Of a DNA stretch of 39,816 nucleotides, positions 7,840 to 16,867 are shown piece by piece. This DNA is from CAWIUB01 sp963839175. GTDB taxonomy: Bacteria > Actinomycetota > Actinomycetes > Mycobacteriales > Jatrophihabitantaceae. Position 1 is the first letter of the stretch. Each line of letters begins with the position of its first letter. Both the position numbers and the translations under genes were made by a program. Where the stretch lies: NCBI GenBank assembly GCA_963839175.1, contig CAWIUB010000024.1:1-39816 (forward strand). Reading direction: 5' to 3'. The notes beneath the pieces were generated by a model. The model had not been told where the DNA came from. It worked only from the letters and a program-made list of their open reading frames with translations, and made no database searches.

Positions 7840-8731
7840 TCAGGTCGAGCGGTGTGACGCGCCCGACGGCGTACCCGTCGATTCGTGCTCGACGGGTGCC
7901 AGCACGGGGGAGCGGCCGATGAGCACGGCGCTGGTGATCATCGCCAGCACACATAGGCATTCGATTGCCGGGGCCGGTCCGGTTGTGGACAGCGTGTCGC
8001 CGAGCAGGATGATCCCGAGCAGGCCGGCGGCGATCGGTTCGGCGACCGTGATGGGCGGCAGCGAGTAGTCAAGCCGGGCGGCGCGGAAGGCGCTCTGGGA
8101 CAGGATCACCCCGACGACCGCCGAGGCGAGCAGCAGGTAGGGCCATGGTGTGTGCCAGCGTGGCGACCCCTCGGTGGCGCACCGAGACGAACGCGCCACG
8201 GGTACTGGCGTCCTGCATGCCGTACAACAGGCCGGCAGCGGTCGCTATCAGAATGGACTCGGGCACCAACGTGCGCCGTTTGCCGAGTAGGACCAACGCT
8301 GGGACCGCGGCGGCGAGAACCCCGCAGGCCACAGTGATCCTCGGCCACGGCGCGAGACTGTTCGACGTGCGCGGGTCAGCCACCGCGAGGAAGATCCCGA
8401 CCGCGCCGCACAGCAGGACCGCCCCGAACACCTCAGGCATGCCAGGACGTCGGTGATTCGCTACCGCCTCAATGACGAACGCGAACAGCAGATTGGCCGA
8501 CAGCAGCGGGGCAACGACGGTTACCGGGCCCAGCTGCAGGGCTAGCCCAGCGAGGGTCTGCCCGATCGCCATCGCAGCGATACCTACCCACCACACCCGG
8601 TTGCGCATGAGATCGCGCAGCATCCGGAAGGACAGCATCTCCGACAGTTCCACCTGGGCCGCGATGCGCTGCTGCAGTACCCAGCCGAGACCAAGTGCGG
8701 CTGCAGCGCACACCGCGACGACATAGACCAT
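7840..8731 (-). pseudogene. DMT-superfamily transporter, frameshifted
   Basis: From 8731 the protein begins MVYVVAVCAAAALGLGWVLQ and shows about ten hydrophobic helices in two halves, with 'LGPVTVVAPLLSANLLFAF' in the first and 'DYSLPPITVAEPIAAGLLGI' in the second. Both are typical of EamA/DMT exporters. The frame is lost at about 8145 (…VATLAHT) and resumes in the next frame with PWPYLLLASAVVGVILSQSA. One base is gained or lost there. Corrected length would be about 297 aa, normal for the family. Substrate cannot be inferred. Confidence 0.65.
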
Positions 8732-9091
8732 CAGGTCTCACTTCTCGTTTCGCCATTTTATACCGGCACGGACGGCCCGCGGACGTGGCTGTTGATACCC
8801 GCGGCGCGATGCGGCGAATCAGTGCGGCGACCAGCGACCGCCCAAGATGTGGCATTCGGCGCCGATCGCCATACCCAGGCGCGCCGAGTGACTTCACGCT
8901 CGTCGGTTATGGACGGTCTGCGGTGTTCCCAAAGCGCAGCCCGGCACGATTGGTGCCCGGCTGTTTCAGCGGCTTTGCTGCGGGGGAACCATGCGAAACA
9001 ACGATCCCCGGAGCGTGTCCGCGAACGTCAGGACTGAAGACGGGACGACGGCCAGGCGGTTTCCATAAACCAGTGCGAAAGGATGCAAGTT
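8732..9091. other. Intergenic region
   Basis: No convincing gene on either strand. It separates the divergent DMT relic and the coiled-coil gene, so promoters for both would lie here. I recognise none with confidence. Confidence 0.5.
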
Positions 9092-10012
9092 ATGGCCAAA
9101 TTACGTCCCTTGCATTGGCTTTCCGCTCAGACATCGAGCGGGATCAAAGACTTGCCGCGTAACAGCGCGTGGGTGTTGTCCAGGATCGTCGGGCCAGGTT
9201 CTGCTGCGAGCTCGGCGGGCGGCGCCGCGACGAATACGGCCCGGCGGGTATCGACCGTGCTGGCGGACGCGCTGCCCGGTGCGCACGACTCGGTGGAGAT
9301 GCGGCTGAAGCGGGCCGAGGCCGCCGTGGCCAAAGCCAAGAGGGCCGAGCAGGAGGCGTTGGCGGAGGCGGGCAACGCCGACAACCTTGCCGAGGCTGCG
9401 AAGGCTATTGCCGAACAGGGTCGGCAACGCGTGCGCGAGGCAAGCCAAGAGGGCAAACAGGAGATCGATCGGCGAGTGAATGAAGCCCGCCGCAATCTGG
9501 AGTACCAGGTCGAACAGGAACGCGAGCAGGCCGCTAGAGACGTCGCCGATCGGCTCGAGGAGATCAAGGAAGAGGTACAGGCGCGCACGCAGATGTCGCG
9601 TCAGGACGCCGAGGAAGCGACGAAGCGCGCCCATGAACGGATTGCCCGGGCCCACGAACAGATGGCCGCGGCCCGAACGCTGGCTGCCGAGGCGACGAAG
9701 GCAGCCGAAGATGCGGCGGACCAGGCGCATCGGCAGGCCAGGGCAGTCGCGGAACAGGCCCAGCAGGACGCCGGCACCGCTGACCGAGCTTTGGATGACG
9801 CCCGCGGCACGGAGAACATGCTGGCGACCGAGACAGCCCGCGCCGTTGAGGCAGAGCGCGAATACGACGTACGGCAACGGTTGACCGAGCATACAAAGGC
9901 CGAATTGCTCGAGCTCGCACATCCGTTGCAGATTCAGGGTGCGGCACGGATGACGAAAGATCAGCTCGTCCGCTCTATCCAGAGAACATCACGAGCAAGA
10001 ACCCGTAGCTGA
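9092..10012 (+). CDS. Coiled-coil protein with Rho_N-like C-terminus
   Basis: A 306-aa protein. Residues about 1-65 are a low-complexity leader. About 70-255 form a nearly uninterrupted Ala/Glu/Arg/Gln-rich coiled coil (KRAEAAVAKAKRAEQEALAE and on). The last about 40 residues (LTEHTKAELLELAHPLQIQ, MTKDQLVRSIQRTSR) look like the Rho N-terminal/SAP-like fold that binds nucleic acid. The ATG at 9092 is chosen because AAAGGA sits 10 bases upstream. The architecture suggests a DNA- or RNA-tethered structural protein. Similar long-helix proteins occur with actinobacterial stress genes, but no function is established. Confidence 0.7.
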   Translation: MAKLRPLHWLSAQTSSGIKDLPRNSAWVLSRIVGPGSAASSAGGAATNTARRVSTVLADALPGAHDSVEMRLKRAEAAVAKAKRAEQEALAEAGNADNLAEAAKAIAEQGRQRVREASQEGKQEIDRRVNEARRNLEYQVEQEREQAARDVADRLEEIKEEVQARTQMSRQDAEEATKRAHERIARAHEQMAAARTLAAEATKAAEDAADQAHRQARAVAEQAQQDAGTADRALDDARGTENMLATETARAVEAEREYDVRQRLTEHTKAELLELAHPLQIQGAARMTKDQLVRSIQRTSRARTRS

Positions 10013-10556
10013 CCAGTGACGATAGGAGTTGATCAACGATGAAGGTATTGCCGGTTGTGCTCGGCGCCTGGTAAGTCGAGTTCATCGACGCCTGAGACTC
10101 GGGCCCCCAGTTCGCTTGCTTCGTCAACATCGATAACCGCCTCGCTGATCGTCGATTCTGACTCCATGGCCCATCCACCAGAGAGTCAAATCGCCGACAA
10201 CCGGGCAACAGATCGCACGCGTGCCGTGCATTCGACCCGCACGCATATGCCGTCTTGTCATGTGAGCGCATAGGCCTGGGTTAGCAGCGGTCGGTCCGTG
10301 TGCTCGCGTCAGGAAGAGGCTCGCGCACCCTGTCGACGGATAGCGCGCGGGTTGCCGGCGGTGAGCCGGGGCGGCTTGTGCCTCGGCGTCCGCTGTCGGC
10401 AACGGCCACAGGAGACGCCTGGCAGTGCGTCACTTATTGCCGGGCGGCTAAGGCGGCGCAGCCACTGCCTTTGCCGACACGGATCAGCATTTCCGGGGTT
10501 TTCTGCGGCTGGCGGCTGGGGGAGGCTGTTATTGAGCCGAGGGTTCCGGCTGCGGC
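10013..10556. other. No supportable gene
   Basis: The only well-placed start (10039, after a weak GGAG) gives an 11-residue peptide, MKVLPVVLGAW, perhaps the beginning of a broken small membrane protein. The rest shows no family-like frame. Confidence 0.45.
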
Positions 10557-10770
10557 TCATCGGGCGATTGCGCTTCGCCCACTGGGTGCTCGCCGGCGAG
10601 TGGGCGATCGGGCGTGAGACTGTCGTGCTCGACCGGTCCGGCGGGAGCATCGCCTACCGGTTCCACGCGCGCATCTCGTGCTGTCTGCCGGAACGCGAGA
10701 GCCCATTACCTTGCGCGTGCTCCTCGACGGCGAGGCTCCGGGCCCGTCACGTGGTCGCAGTCGGCAGCGG
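10557..10770 (+). pseudogene. DipZ-like thioredoxin C-terminal domain remnant
   Basis: Two neighbouring frames together read LRFAHWVLAGEWAIGRETVV, LDRSGGSIAYRFHAR and then VLSAGTREPITLRVLLDGEA PGP. This matches the C-terminal beta-sandwich of DipZ-type cytochrome-biogenesis/thioredoxin proteins ('…G.W..G.E…L…FHAR…L.VLLDG..PG'). The frame shifts near 10670, and neither the membrane part nor the thioredoxin CxxC part is present. It is a relic, ending about 200 bases before the transketolase gene. Confidence 0.45.
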
Positions 10771-10973
10771 TGTTTGCGCTGCTCGTGGCGGGAATCGTTC
10801 ACCTGGTCTACGGGCGCGCCATCGACGGCGTTCACCGTCGCCGAGCATGCCAACCGCGCGACCTGCTGTGCGAGGTCCTCCCGCCGGCGCCTCGGCGAGC
10901 TCGGTTCGTAGGCCCCGTCTCGCCGGGCGGGGGCACCGGCGTAGAACTGGTTTCGACTAGAAGGGGTGTCGCC

Positions 10974-12854
10974 GTGACCAGTACCCAGCCGTTGACCAAC
11001 GTCGACCTCGCCACCGTCCGGGAACTCGGCGCTCAGCTGCGCGTCGACTCGATCCGTTCGAGCACCAGTGCAGGGTCAGGGCATCCGACGTCGAGCATGT
11101 CGGCCGCGGACATCCTCGCGGTGCTCGTCGCGCGTCACCTGCGCTACGACTGGGACAATCCAGCGGCGGACGACAACGACCACCTGATCTTCTCCAAGGG
11201 CCATGCATCTCCGTTGCTGTACTCGGTGTTCAAGGCGGTGGGCGTCGTCTCCGACGACGAGTTGATGACTGGGTACCGACGGTTTGGCGCGCGCCTGGAG
11301 GGACATCCAACGCCTGTGCTGCCCTGGGTGGACGTGGCCACCGGGTCGCTCGGCCAGGGACTGCCCGAGGGCGTCGGCGTCGCGTTGGCCGGCAAGTACC
11401 TCGAGCACCGGCCGTACCGGGTGTGGGTGCTGTGTGGTGACAGCGAGATGGCCGAGGGCTCGATGTGGGAGGCGCTGGACAAGGCCTCGCACTACGGGCT
11501 GTCTAACCTGACCGCGATCGTCGACGTCAACGGCCTCGGCCAGCGCGGGCCGACAGAGCTCGGCTGGGATCTCGATGCCTACGCGCGCCGGGCCGAATCC
11601 TTCGGCGCCCGGGTGCTCCGCATCGACGGTCACGACCTGGACGCGATCGACCAGGCGATGGCCACGGCGGCCGAGCCGAGTGACGACCGGCCGACCGTGA
11701 TCCTGGCGCGCACCGTGAAGGGCAGCGGCTTCTCCGAGGTTGAGGACCGCGAGGGCTGGCACGGCAAGCCGTTCCCGGCGGACATGGCGTCGCGGGCTAT
11801 TGCCGAGCTCGGCGGTGAGCGCAACCTCGTGGTGCGGGGGGCTTCGCGGTCGGTGTCGCCAGAGCCGTCCGCCGCTGCGGCGGCCGATGGCGCGCTGGCG
11901 TTGCCGGCCTATGCCGTCGGCGACAATGTCGCGACGCGCAAGGCCTACGGCGACGCGCTGGTCGCACTCGGGGCTCACTACCCGCGCGTCGTCGCCCTCG
12001 ACGGCGAGGTCAGCAACTCGACCCACGCCGACGAGTTCGCTAAGGCCTACCCGGACCGCTACTTCGAGATGTTCATCGCCGAGCAGCAACTCGTCGCCGC
12101 GGCGGTCGGGCTCGGCGTCCGCCACTACGTCCCGTTCGCGTCGACGTTCGCGGCGTTCTTCACCCGCGCCTACGACTTCATCCGGATGGCGGCCATCTCG
12201 CAGGCGAGCATTCGGCTGGTCGGCTCGCACGCCGGCGTCGAGATCGGCGCCGACGGGCCGTCCCAGATGGCCCTCGAGGATCTGGCGATGATGCGCGCCG
12301 TGCAGGGCGCGACAGTGCTCTACCCGGCGGACGGCACGAGCACCGCCGGGCTCGTGCACGCGATGGTCGATCAGCCCGGCATCAGCTACATGCGGACCAC
12401 GCGCGGCGGTTACCCCGGGCTGTACGAGAGCGCCGAGGACTTCCCCATCGGCGGCTCGAAGGTGCTGCGCTGCGGGGCGGACGACGCCGTGACGCTCGTC
12501 GGCGCCGGCGTCACCGTGCACGAGTGCCTCGCTGCGGCCGACCGGCTGGCGGCCGACGGCATCCTTGCTCGGGTCATCGACCTGTACTCGGTCAAACCCA
12601 TCGACACCGCGACGCTGCGCGACGCCGTCGGGGCGACGGGCGGCCGCATCGTCGTCGCCGAGGACCACCACCCCGAAGGCGGCCTCGGCTCCGCTGTGAG
12701 CGACGCGCTGCTGGCCGACGGCGTCCAGGGCATCCGGCTCGCGCACCTCAGCGTCCGCGAGCTACCCGGCTCGGGCACCACCGCGGAACTGCTGGCCGCC
12801 GCCGGCATCGACGCGCAACACATCGAAGCCGCCGCCCGCTCGCTGCTGACCTGA
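10974..12854 (+). CDS. Transketolase
   Basis: A 626-aa thiamine-diphosphate enzyme of the pentose phosphate pathway that moves two-carbon units between sugar phosphates. Visible motifs are SGHPTSSMSAADI (residues 35-47), the ThDP/Mg motif GDSEMAEGSMWEAL with DVNGLGQRG (about 153-190), WHGKPF (about 262), and the catalytic-Glu region FIAEQQLVAAAVG (about 365). The length and sequence are closer to the compact animal-type transketolases than to the about 660-aa E. coli type. The GTG at 10974 has AAGGGG seven bases upstream; the open frame further upstream is unrelated. It appears monocistronic. The cytoplasmic enzyme looks complete. Confidence 0.9.
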   Translation: MTSTQPLTNVDLATVRELGAQLRVDSIRSSTSAGSGHPTSSMSAADILAVLVARHLRYDWDNPAADDNDHLIFSKGHASPLLYSVFKAVGVVSDDELMTGYRRFGARLEGHPTPVLPWVDVATGSLGQGLPEGVGVALAGKYLEHRPYRVWVLCGDSEMAEGSMWEALDKASHYGLSNLTAIVDVNGLGQRGPTELGWDLDAYARRAESFGARVLRIDGHDLDAIDQAMATAAEPSDDRPTVILARTVKGSGFSEVEDREGWHGKPFPADMASRAIAELGGERNLVVRGASRSVSPEPSAAAAADGALALPAYAVGDNVATRKAYGDALVALGAHYPRVVALDGEVSNSTHADEFAKAYPDRYFEMFIAEQQLVAAAVGLGVRHYVPFASTFAAFFTRAYDFIRMAAISQASIRLVGSHAGVEIGADGPSQMALEDLAMMRAVQGATVLYPADGTSTAGLVHAMVDQPGISYMRTTRGGYPGLYESAEDFPIGGSKVLRCGADDAVTLVGAGVTVHECLAAADRLAADGILARVIDLYSVKPIDTATLRDAVGATGGRIVVAEDHHPEGGLGSAVSDALLADGVQGIRLAHLSVRELPGSGTTAELLAAAGIDAQHIEAAARSLLT

Positions 12855-13049
12855 TACCCATACTGCATAAGGGGAATCTCGTGGCGGAGCTGACTCGCGC
12901 TTACTCGAAATTCCGAATCCCACCGGTGGAAGCCGTCGATGGCATAGCAGAACCGGACAAAGTGACTCTGGTCGAGCCATCCGAGGGTCTGTCTGCGCTG
13001 CTGCCAGCAGTCGACGTTGAGCCGGCCCAGTCGGTCTGGCGGTCCCACC

Positions 13050-13190
13050 GTGCCGTATCAGGCCGAGGTGGTGCACCTGTACCAGACCGCCCTGTCTCTG
13101 ACCAAGATCTCGAAGAAGGTCGGCATCGCCTGGGACTCCGTGGCACGGCTGCTCGACCGAGCTGGCGGCCGGGAGCGCAAGATACAAGGC
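13050..13190 (+). pseudogene. Helix-turn-helix remnant
   Basis: The frame YQAEVVHLYQTALSLTKISK followed by KVGIAWDSVARLLDRAG is a helix-turn-helix of the kind at the end of resolvases or in transposase-like proteins. No catalytic domain is attached on either side. The rest of 12855-13410 shows no gene. It is probably the trace of a lost mobile element. Confidence 0.35.
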
Positions 13191-13413
13191 GGTAGGGGCT
13201 ATAGGTTGCGGCCTCGGTGGCGGGAGTTCGGCGCTCGCTTGGGCGTGATCGTTACCGCCTGGCCGCGGTCCGCCGCCAGCCGCGAATGCCTAGTACTCGT
13301 TCGCAATAGGCGCGGACCTCCTGCAAAGGGCGGGGCTCTCATCGCCGGAGTGGTCGGCGCTTCGGTCCGGTAAACAGTTGCGTAGGTGAGCGAGGGTGCC
13401 GCAAGCTCGGCGT

Positions 13414-13423
13414 GGAGGTGATC
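13414..13423 (+). promoter_or_regulatory. Very strong ribosome binding site
   Basis: GGAGGTGATC is a full complement of the usual 3' end of 16S rRNA. It fixes the start of the following flavoprotein at the GTG at 13427 rather than the GTG codons at 13412 or 13418. Confidence 0.6.
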
Positions 13424-13426
13424 GCC

Positions 13427-14392
13427 GTGGGGGCGAGCGGATATGACGTGGTCGTGGTCGGCGGCGGTCCGGCCGGGTTGAGCGCCGCTCTGGTATTGGG
13501 TCGAGCGCGCCGCCGCGTCGCCGTGGTCGACGCCGGAGCGCCACGGAATGCGCCGGCGGCGCAGATGCACGGGTATTTGTCTCGCGACGGTATGCCGCCA
13601 GCCGAGCTACTTGCGGTCGGGCGAGCGGAGCTGACCAGCTACGGTGTGGAGCTGATCGCTGATCAAGTGGTGGCCGCCGATCGCGGGTTCGTCGTCCGGC
13701 TGGGTGGCGGCCGCGTGTTGACCGCGCGGCGGCTGCTGATCGCGACCGGGGTCCGGGACGAGCTGCCGGACATCCCGGGCGTTCGGGAACGGTGGGGACG
13801 GGACCTGTTGCACTGTCCGTACTGCCACGGGTGGGAGGTGCGGGATCAACCGCTCGGCGTGTTGGGCACGCATCCCGCCGCGGCGGAACATGCGTTGCTG
13901 GTGCGGCAGTGGTCTGCAGACGTGATCTTCTTCGCCCACACCGGCGAGTTGTCCGTGAGTGAACGCGCGCAGCTGCAGGCGTGCGAGATTCGGGTAGTCA
14001 CTGGTGAGGTGTCGCGCCTGGTGGTGGAGGCGGACCGGCTGACAGGTGTCGAGCTGGTCGATGGCCGGGTGGTCCCTCGGATGGCGGTGTTTATTCGGCC
14101 CCGCAACGTGCCCCACGCCGATGGCTTGCTGGCCGGCCTCGGTTGCGCCGTCGACGACACGGGCTTCGTCACGGCCGATGCCACCGGTCGGACCAGTACG
14201 GACGGAGTCTGGGTAGCCGGCAATGTCGTCAACCCACGCGCCCATGTCATCACCGCGGCAGGTGCCGGCTGCACAACAACCATTACCATCAATGTCGACC
14301 TGGTTCAGGAAGATGTCGGGCGCGCGATGGAAACCCAGCAGGCTATGGAGGTTCCGTTGTCGGCGCCGTCTGAGGCGCAATCACGGAGCTAG
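13427..14392 (+). CDS. Thioredoxin-reductase-like FAD oxidoreductase
   Basis: A 321-aa NAD(P)/FAD-dependent oxidoreductase. The N-terminal FAD fold has VVVVGGGPAGLSAALVLGRA (residues 8-27) and the ATG motif 'LLIATGVRDELPDIPGV'. The redox motif is CPYC (Cys130, Cys133; HCPYCHGWEV). The C-terminal FAD motif is 'GVWVAGNVVNPRAHVITAAG'. The 'CPYCHGWE' context is that of the actinobacterial TrxR-like group rather than classical TrxB (CATC). The NAD(P)-site fold is degenerate (LGVLGTHPAAAEHALLV), so the electron donor is uncertain. No thioredoxin gene is adjacent. Its stop overlaps the end of the convergent small frame at 14389. Confidence 0.85.
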   Translation: MGASGYDVVVVGGGPAGLSAALVLGRARRRVAVVDAGAPRNAPAAQMHGYLSRDGMPPAELLAVGRAELTSYGVELIADQVVAADRGFVVRLGGGRVLTARRLLIATGVRDELPDIPGVRERWGRDLLHCPYCHGWEVRDQPLGVLGTHPAAAEHALLVRQWSADVIFFAHTGELSVSERAQLQACEIRVVTGEVSRLVVEADRLTGVELVDGRVVPRMAVFIRPRNVPHADGLLAGLGCAVDDTGFVTADATGRTSTDGVWVAGNVVNPRAHVITAAGAGCTTTITINVDLVQEDVGRAMETQQAMEVPLSAPSEAQSRS

Positions 14393-14583
14393 GGTTGCGT
14401 GTCGGCCCACACCAGACCACGACACCGGGCCTGCGGATGGGCCACGGCATGCGGAAAGCTGTGCACCACCCCGGACTCAGCGTTGACGACGTAGCGGCAC
14501 GTGCCCGCGTTCGCGATGCTATGCGGAGCAGTCCGGCACGGTACGGTCCACCGCGCGACGCCGGACGGGCGCCTTCGACTCAT
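14389..14583 (-). CDS. Hypothetical small protein
   Basis: A 64-aa frame starting MSRRRPSGVARWTVPCRTAP and ending VVHSFPHAVAHPQARCRGLVWADTQP. The C-terminal half looks protein-like, but I recognise no family. Its stop shares the CTAG of the convergent flavoprotein stop. It may be a real small gene or a chance frame. Confidence 0.3.
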   Translation of the reverse strand: MSRRRPSGVARWTVPCRTAPHSIANAGTCRYVVNAESGVVHSFPHAVAHPQARCRGLVWADTQP

Positions 14584-14588
14584 CGTCG

Positions 14589-14866
14589 CTACATCATCAG
14601 CTCAATACGCTGCTCGGCGCGCCGGCCCTCGACGATCGTCCCATCCCGATCGGTGCGATCGTCCAGTAGGACGAGCGCGAGGTCGATGGCGAATTGCGGG
14701 GAATCGCGACGGGATGTGTTGGCGAATACGAGCGCATTCCGATCAGCGAATCCCGGCATCGCATCATCGCCCTGCCATGGACGGCGATTCGCCGCAAAGA
14801 TCCGTAGGCGTGCCATATCCCAGTCCGCGACTCCCGTTTCAGGCCTGGCCGCGGACGTCGTCGACC
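14589..14866 (-). pseudogene. Hypothetical gene cut by IS element
   Basis: An open minus-strand frame encodes 'ARPETGVADWDMARLRIFAA', 'DAMPGFADRNALVFANTS' and 'DLALVLLDDRTDRDGTIVEG'. It reads as real protein, but its apparent start lies inside the terminal repeat of the IS that begins at 14867. The true 5' part was therefore lost or displaced beyond the IS. No family recognised. Confidence 0.35.
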
Positions 14867-14893
14867 TGTGGGTGCCGAAAATCTCGTTCACGG

Positions 14894-15603
14894 TCATGCG
14901 GCGGGCGTGTATTCGTGGATGACGCCGCCGATGCGGTCGTGTCGGCGGACTTGGAAAGCGTTGAGGTCGGTGACGGGCGGTGGTACCGCCTTGAGGGGTG
15001 CCGCCTGTTTGAGGGATCGGTGCGGGCGGTGCTCGTTGTGATCAGCCTCGTGCTCGCGGAGGACCCTCAGCAGATGTCGTTGGTTCCAGATCAACGTCTG
15101 GTCGAGCAGTTCGCGGCGGCAGCACTGATCCAACGTTCCATGATCGCGTTCGCACGCGGGGCTTGGATCGGACTGCGCAGGATCCGGCTCCCCGCGGCGG
15201 TGAACACCGCGTCCCAGGCGGCGGTGAACTTGGTGTCGCGTTCGCGGAGCAGGAACTTGATCGACTCAGCGCGCTGATCGAGATCCATGAGCAGGTTGCG
15301 GCCCATCTGGGTCACCCAGGCGTTGCTCGGATGGGCGGTCACACCGAGGATCCGGATGCGGCGGGTGGCATGCTCGATCACTGCCAGGACGTAGGCGGTG
15401 GTGCCGTCGAGCAGGTCGACGGTGAAGATGTCGGTGGCCAGGATCGCTTCGGCCTGAGCATGACCGAACTGCGCCCAGGTTGGTCCAGCGCGTCGCGGTG
15501 CTGGTGGGATCCTCGCCTTGGTGAGGATCTCCCACACCGTCGAGGGGGCCACGCGGATGCCGAGGCCGGCAAGCTCACCGTGGATACGCCGGTAACCCCA
15601 GCC
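14894..15603 (-). pseudogene. IS A transposase, C-terminal rve half
   Basis: Resumes at WGYRRIHGELAGLGIRV, then STVWEILTKARIPPAPRRAG and the catalytic core (LATDIFTVDLLDGTTAYVLA, LLRERDTKFTAAWDAVF, RANAIMERWISAA). The end, LLDQTLIWNQRHLLRVLREH to GGVIHEYTPAA, is in a second frame reached by a one-base shift near 15110. Even without the nest it would need this frame repaired. Confidence 0.75.
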
Positions 15604-15631
15604 CGGGAAATGTTGAGCTCAACATTTCCCG
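15604..15631. repeat. 28-bp perfect palindrome, copy 1
   Basis: CGGGAAATGTTGAG is followed directly by its reverse complement. It abuts the C-terminal half of the IS A transposase at the Gly-Trp codons. The identical palindrome occurs at 31526-31553, in the same place relative to a different IS copy. Confidence 0.85.
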
Positions 15632-15635
15632 AGTT

Positions 15636-16728
15636 AGGGCTATTCAGCTGACCGGATTAGTTCGATGAGTCGAAGCGTACGGCCGCGCGGGGCCGGTGAA
15701 CTCTCGGTAGGTGGCATCCTCCGGCGACTGAGCGGACGCTGGCTTCGGGTCTGCACCAGCTCGCGGGAGCCGCCCAGAGCGTGGGCGACGGCAAGGTCTG
15801 GAGACGCGGAGAGGCATGCTGGGGTGCGGTCGGGCGGTTGAAGCGGAAGACGTACTCGTCGAGGTAGACCTGCAGGTGGGCGTCGCCGGACACGCCGGCG
15901 GTGGGTGCCTTGCAGCCAGCTCTTGAGGTTGGAGATCACCCGGTGCACGCCGGGCAGGATCTCGTCGGGGTCGTCGCCTCGTCTGCGTGCGGCGCGTTGG
16001 CTGCGCGGCTCGGTGGTCGTAGCCAAACTTGGACAGCGGCAGATAGCCCTTCCAGGCATCGGTGTGGACCGTCGTTCCCGCGGCGACGTTGTCTTGGACG
16101 AAGCGGGTGAGGGTCGGCAGCGGCGGCGTCGTTGATGACGGACATGCGGCACGCGTCCGGAACCGGGGCCGCGCGACCTCGACACGCCACCGCCACAAGG
16201 GCTTTCTCGCCGCGGGCGCGTCCGCCACGCAGGCCCGCCTCGTGCCCGCCGACGAAGCGACTCATCGACCTCCACCGTCGTTAGTCAGCGGCACGCGTTC
16301 GGGGTTGACCATCGCCCGGCGCAGCTTGTGCAAGCATCAGCCAGGCCGTGTCGTAGCGAGTCGAGTCGCCGAGCTGAGCGCTGCAGTTGCAGCGCGCGAC
16401 ACACCCGGCGTCGGCGTGGCTCAACAGGTAGGCCGCCCAGAAACCACAGATGTAGCGGCGTGTGCGTCTTGTGCAACACGGTGCCCGCAGTCACCGATGT
16501 CTGCCGATGGCAGGCCGCGCACTCCCACACCACCCGCCGGCGCGCCACCGGCCAGGCATGCCCGCTCCCACAGCGCGGGCAGCAGAACCCGTCCGGCCAG
16601 CGACACGCGAACAGATACTCCGTGCAGGCCCGCTCGTCCGGGAAACGTGCTGGAACTCAACGATCGTCCGCGGGAAGTCCGGGCGCGGCATTCATCCACA
16701 CTACCTGAACTAACCGGATAAGCCATGT
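15636..16728 (-). mobile_element. IS1595-family element
   Basis: A 1.09-kb element with related ends (AGGGCTATTC with CCGGATTAGTTC on the left; complement of ACATGGCTTATCCGGTTAG on the right). CCCGAGTT repeats at 15628-15635 and 16729-16736, an 8-bp target duplication as expected for IS1595. The duplicated bases include the first three bases of RIT copy 1, so this IS arrived after the RIT. Confidence 0.65.
15657..16715 (-). pseudogene. IS1595 (ISXO2-like) transposase, multiply frameshifted
   Basis: Pieces in three frames reconstruct the family order. First a zinc ribbon: DERACTEYLFACRWPDGFCC, PRCGSGHAWPVARRRVVWEC, AACHRQTS. Then TAGTVLHKTHTPLHLWFLG, the DDE part NVAAGTTVHTDAWKGYLPLS followed by KFGYDH, and the C-terminal PGVHRVISNLKSWLQGTH with HLQVYLDEYVFRFNR. 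At least three frameshifts are needed, so the copy is inactive unless these are sequencing errors. Confidence 0.65.
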
Positions 16729-16867
16729 CCCGAGTTATGTGAGGCCGCTGATTATGTGTAGCCGGGCGGATGCGTCGAGAGCGGCGTGGCGTGGTGGTCG
16801 TCCGAGCTTCACATAAGTTCTTGGCCGGCGCGACGCTTCACCTCCATCACAAGTCGTGGAGGTGGGG

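Noticed and set aside
11076..12746. Long minus-strand open frame opposite transketolase
   Set aside because: It is the high-GC antisense shadow of a well-supported enzyme; its sequence is compositionally biased and matches no family.
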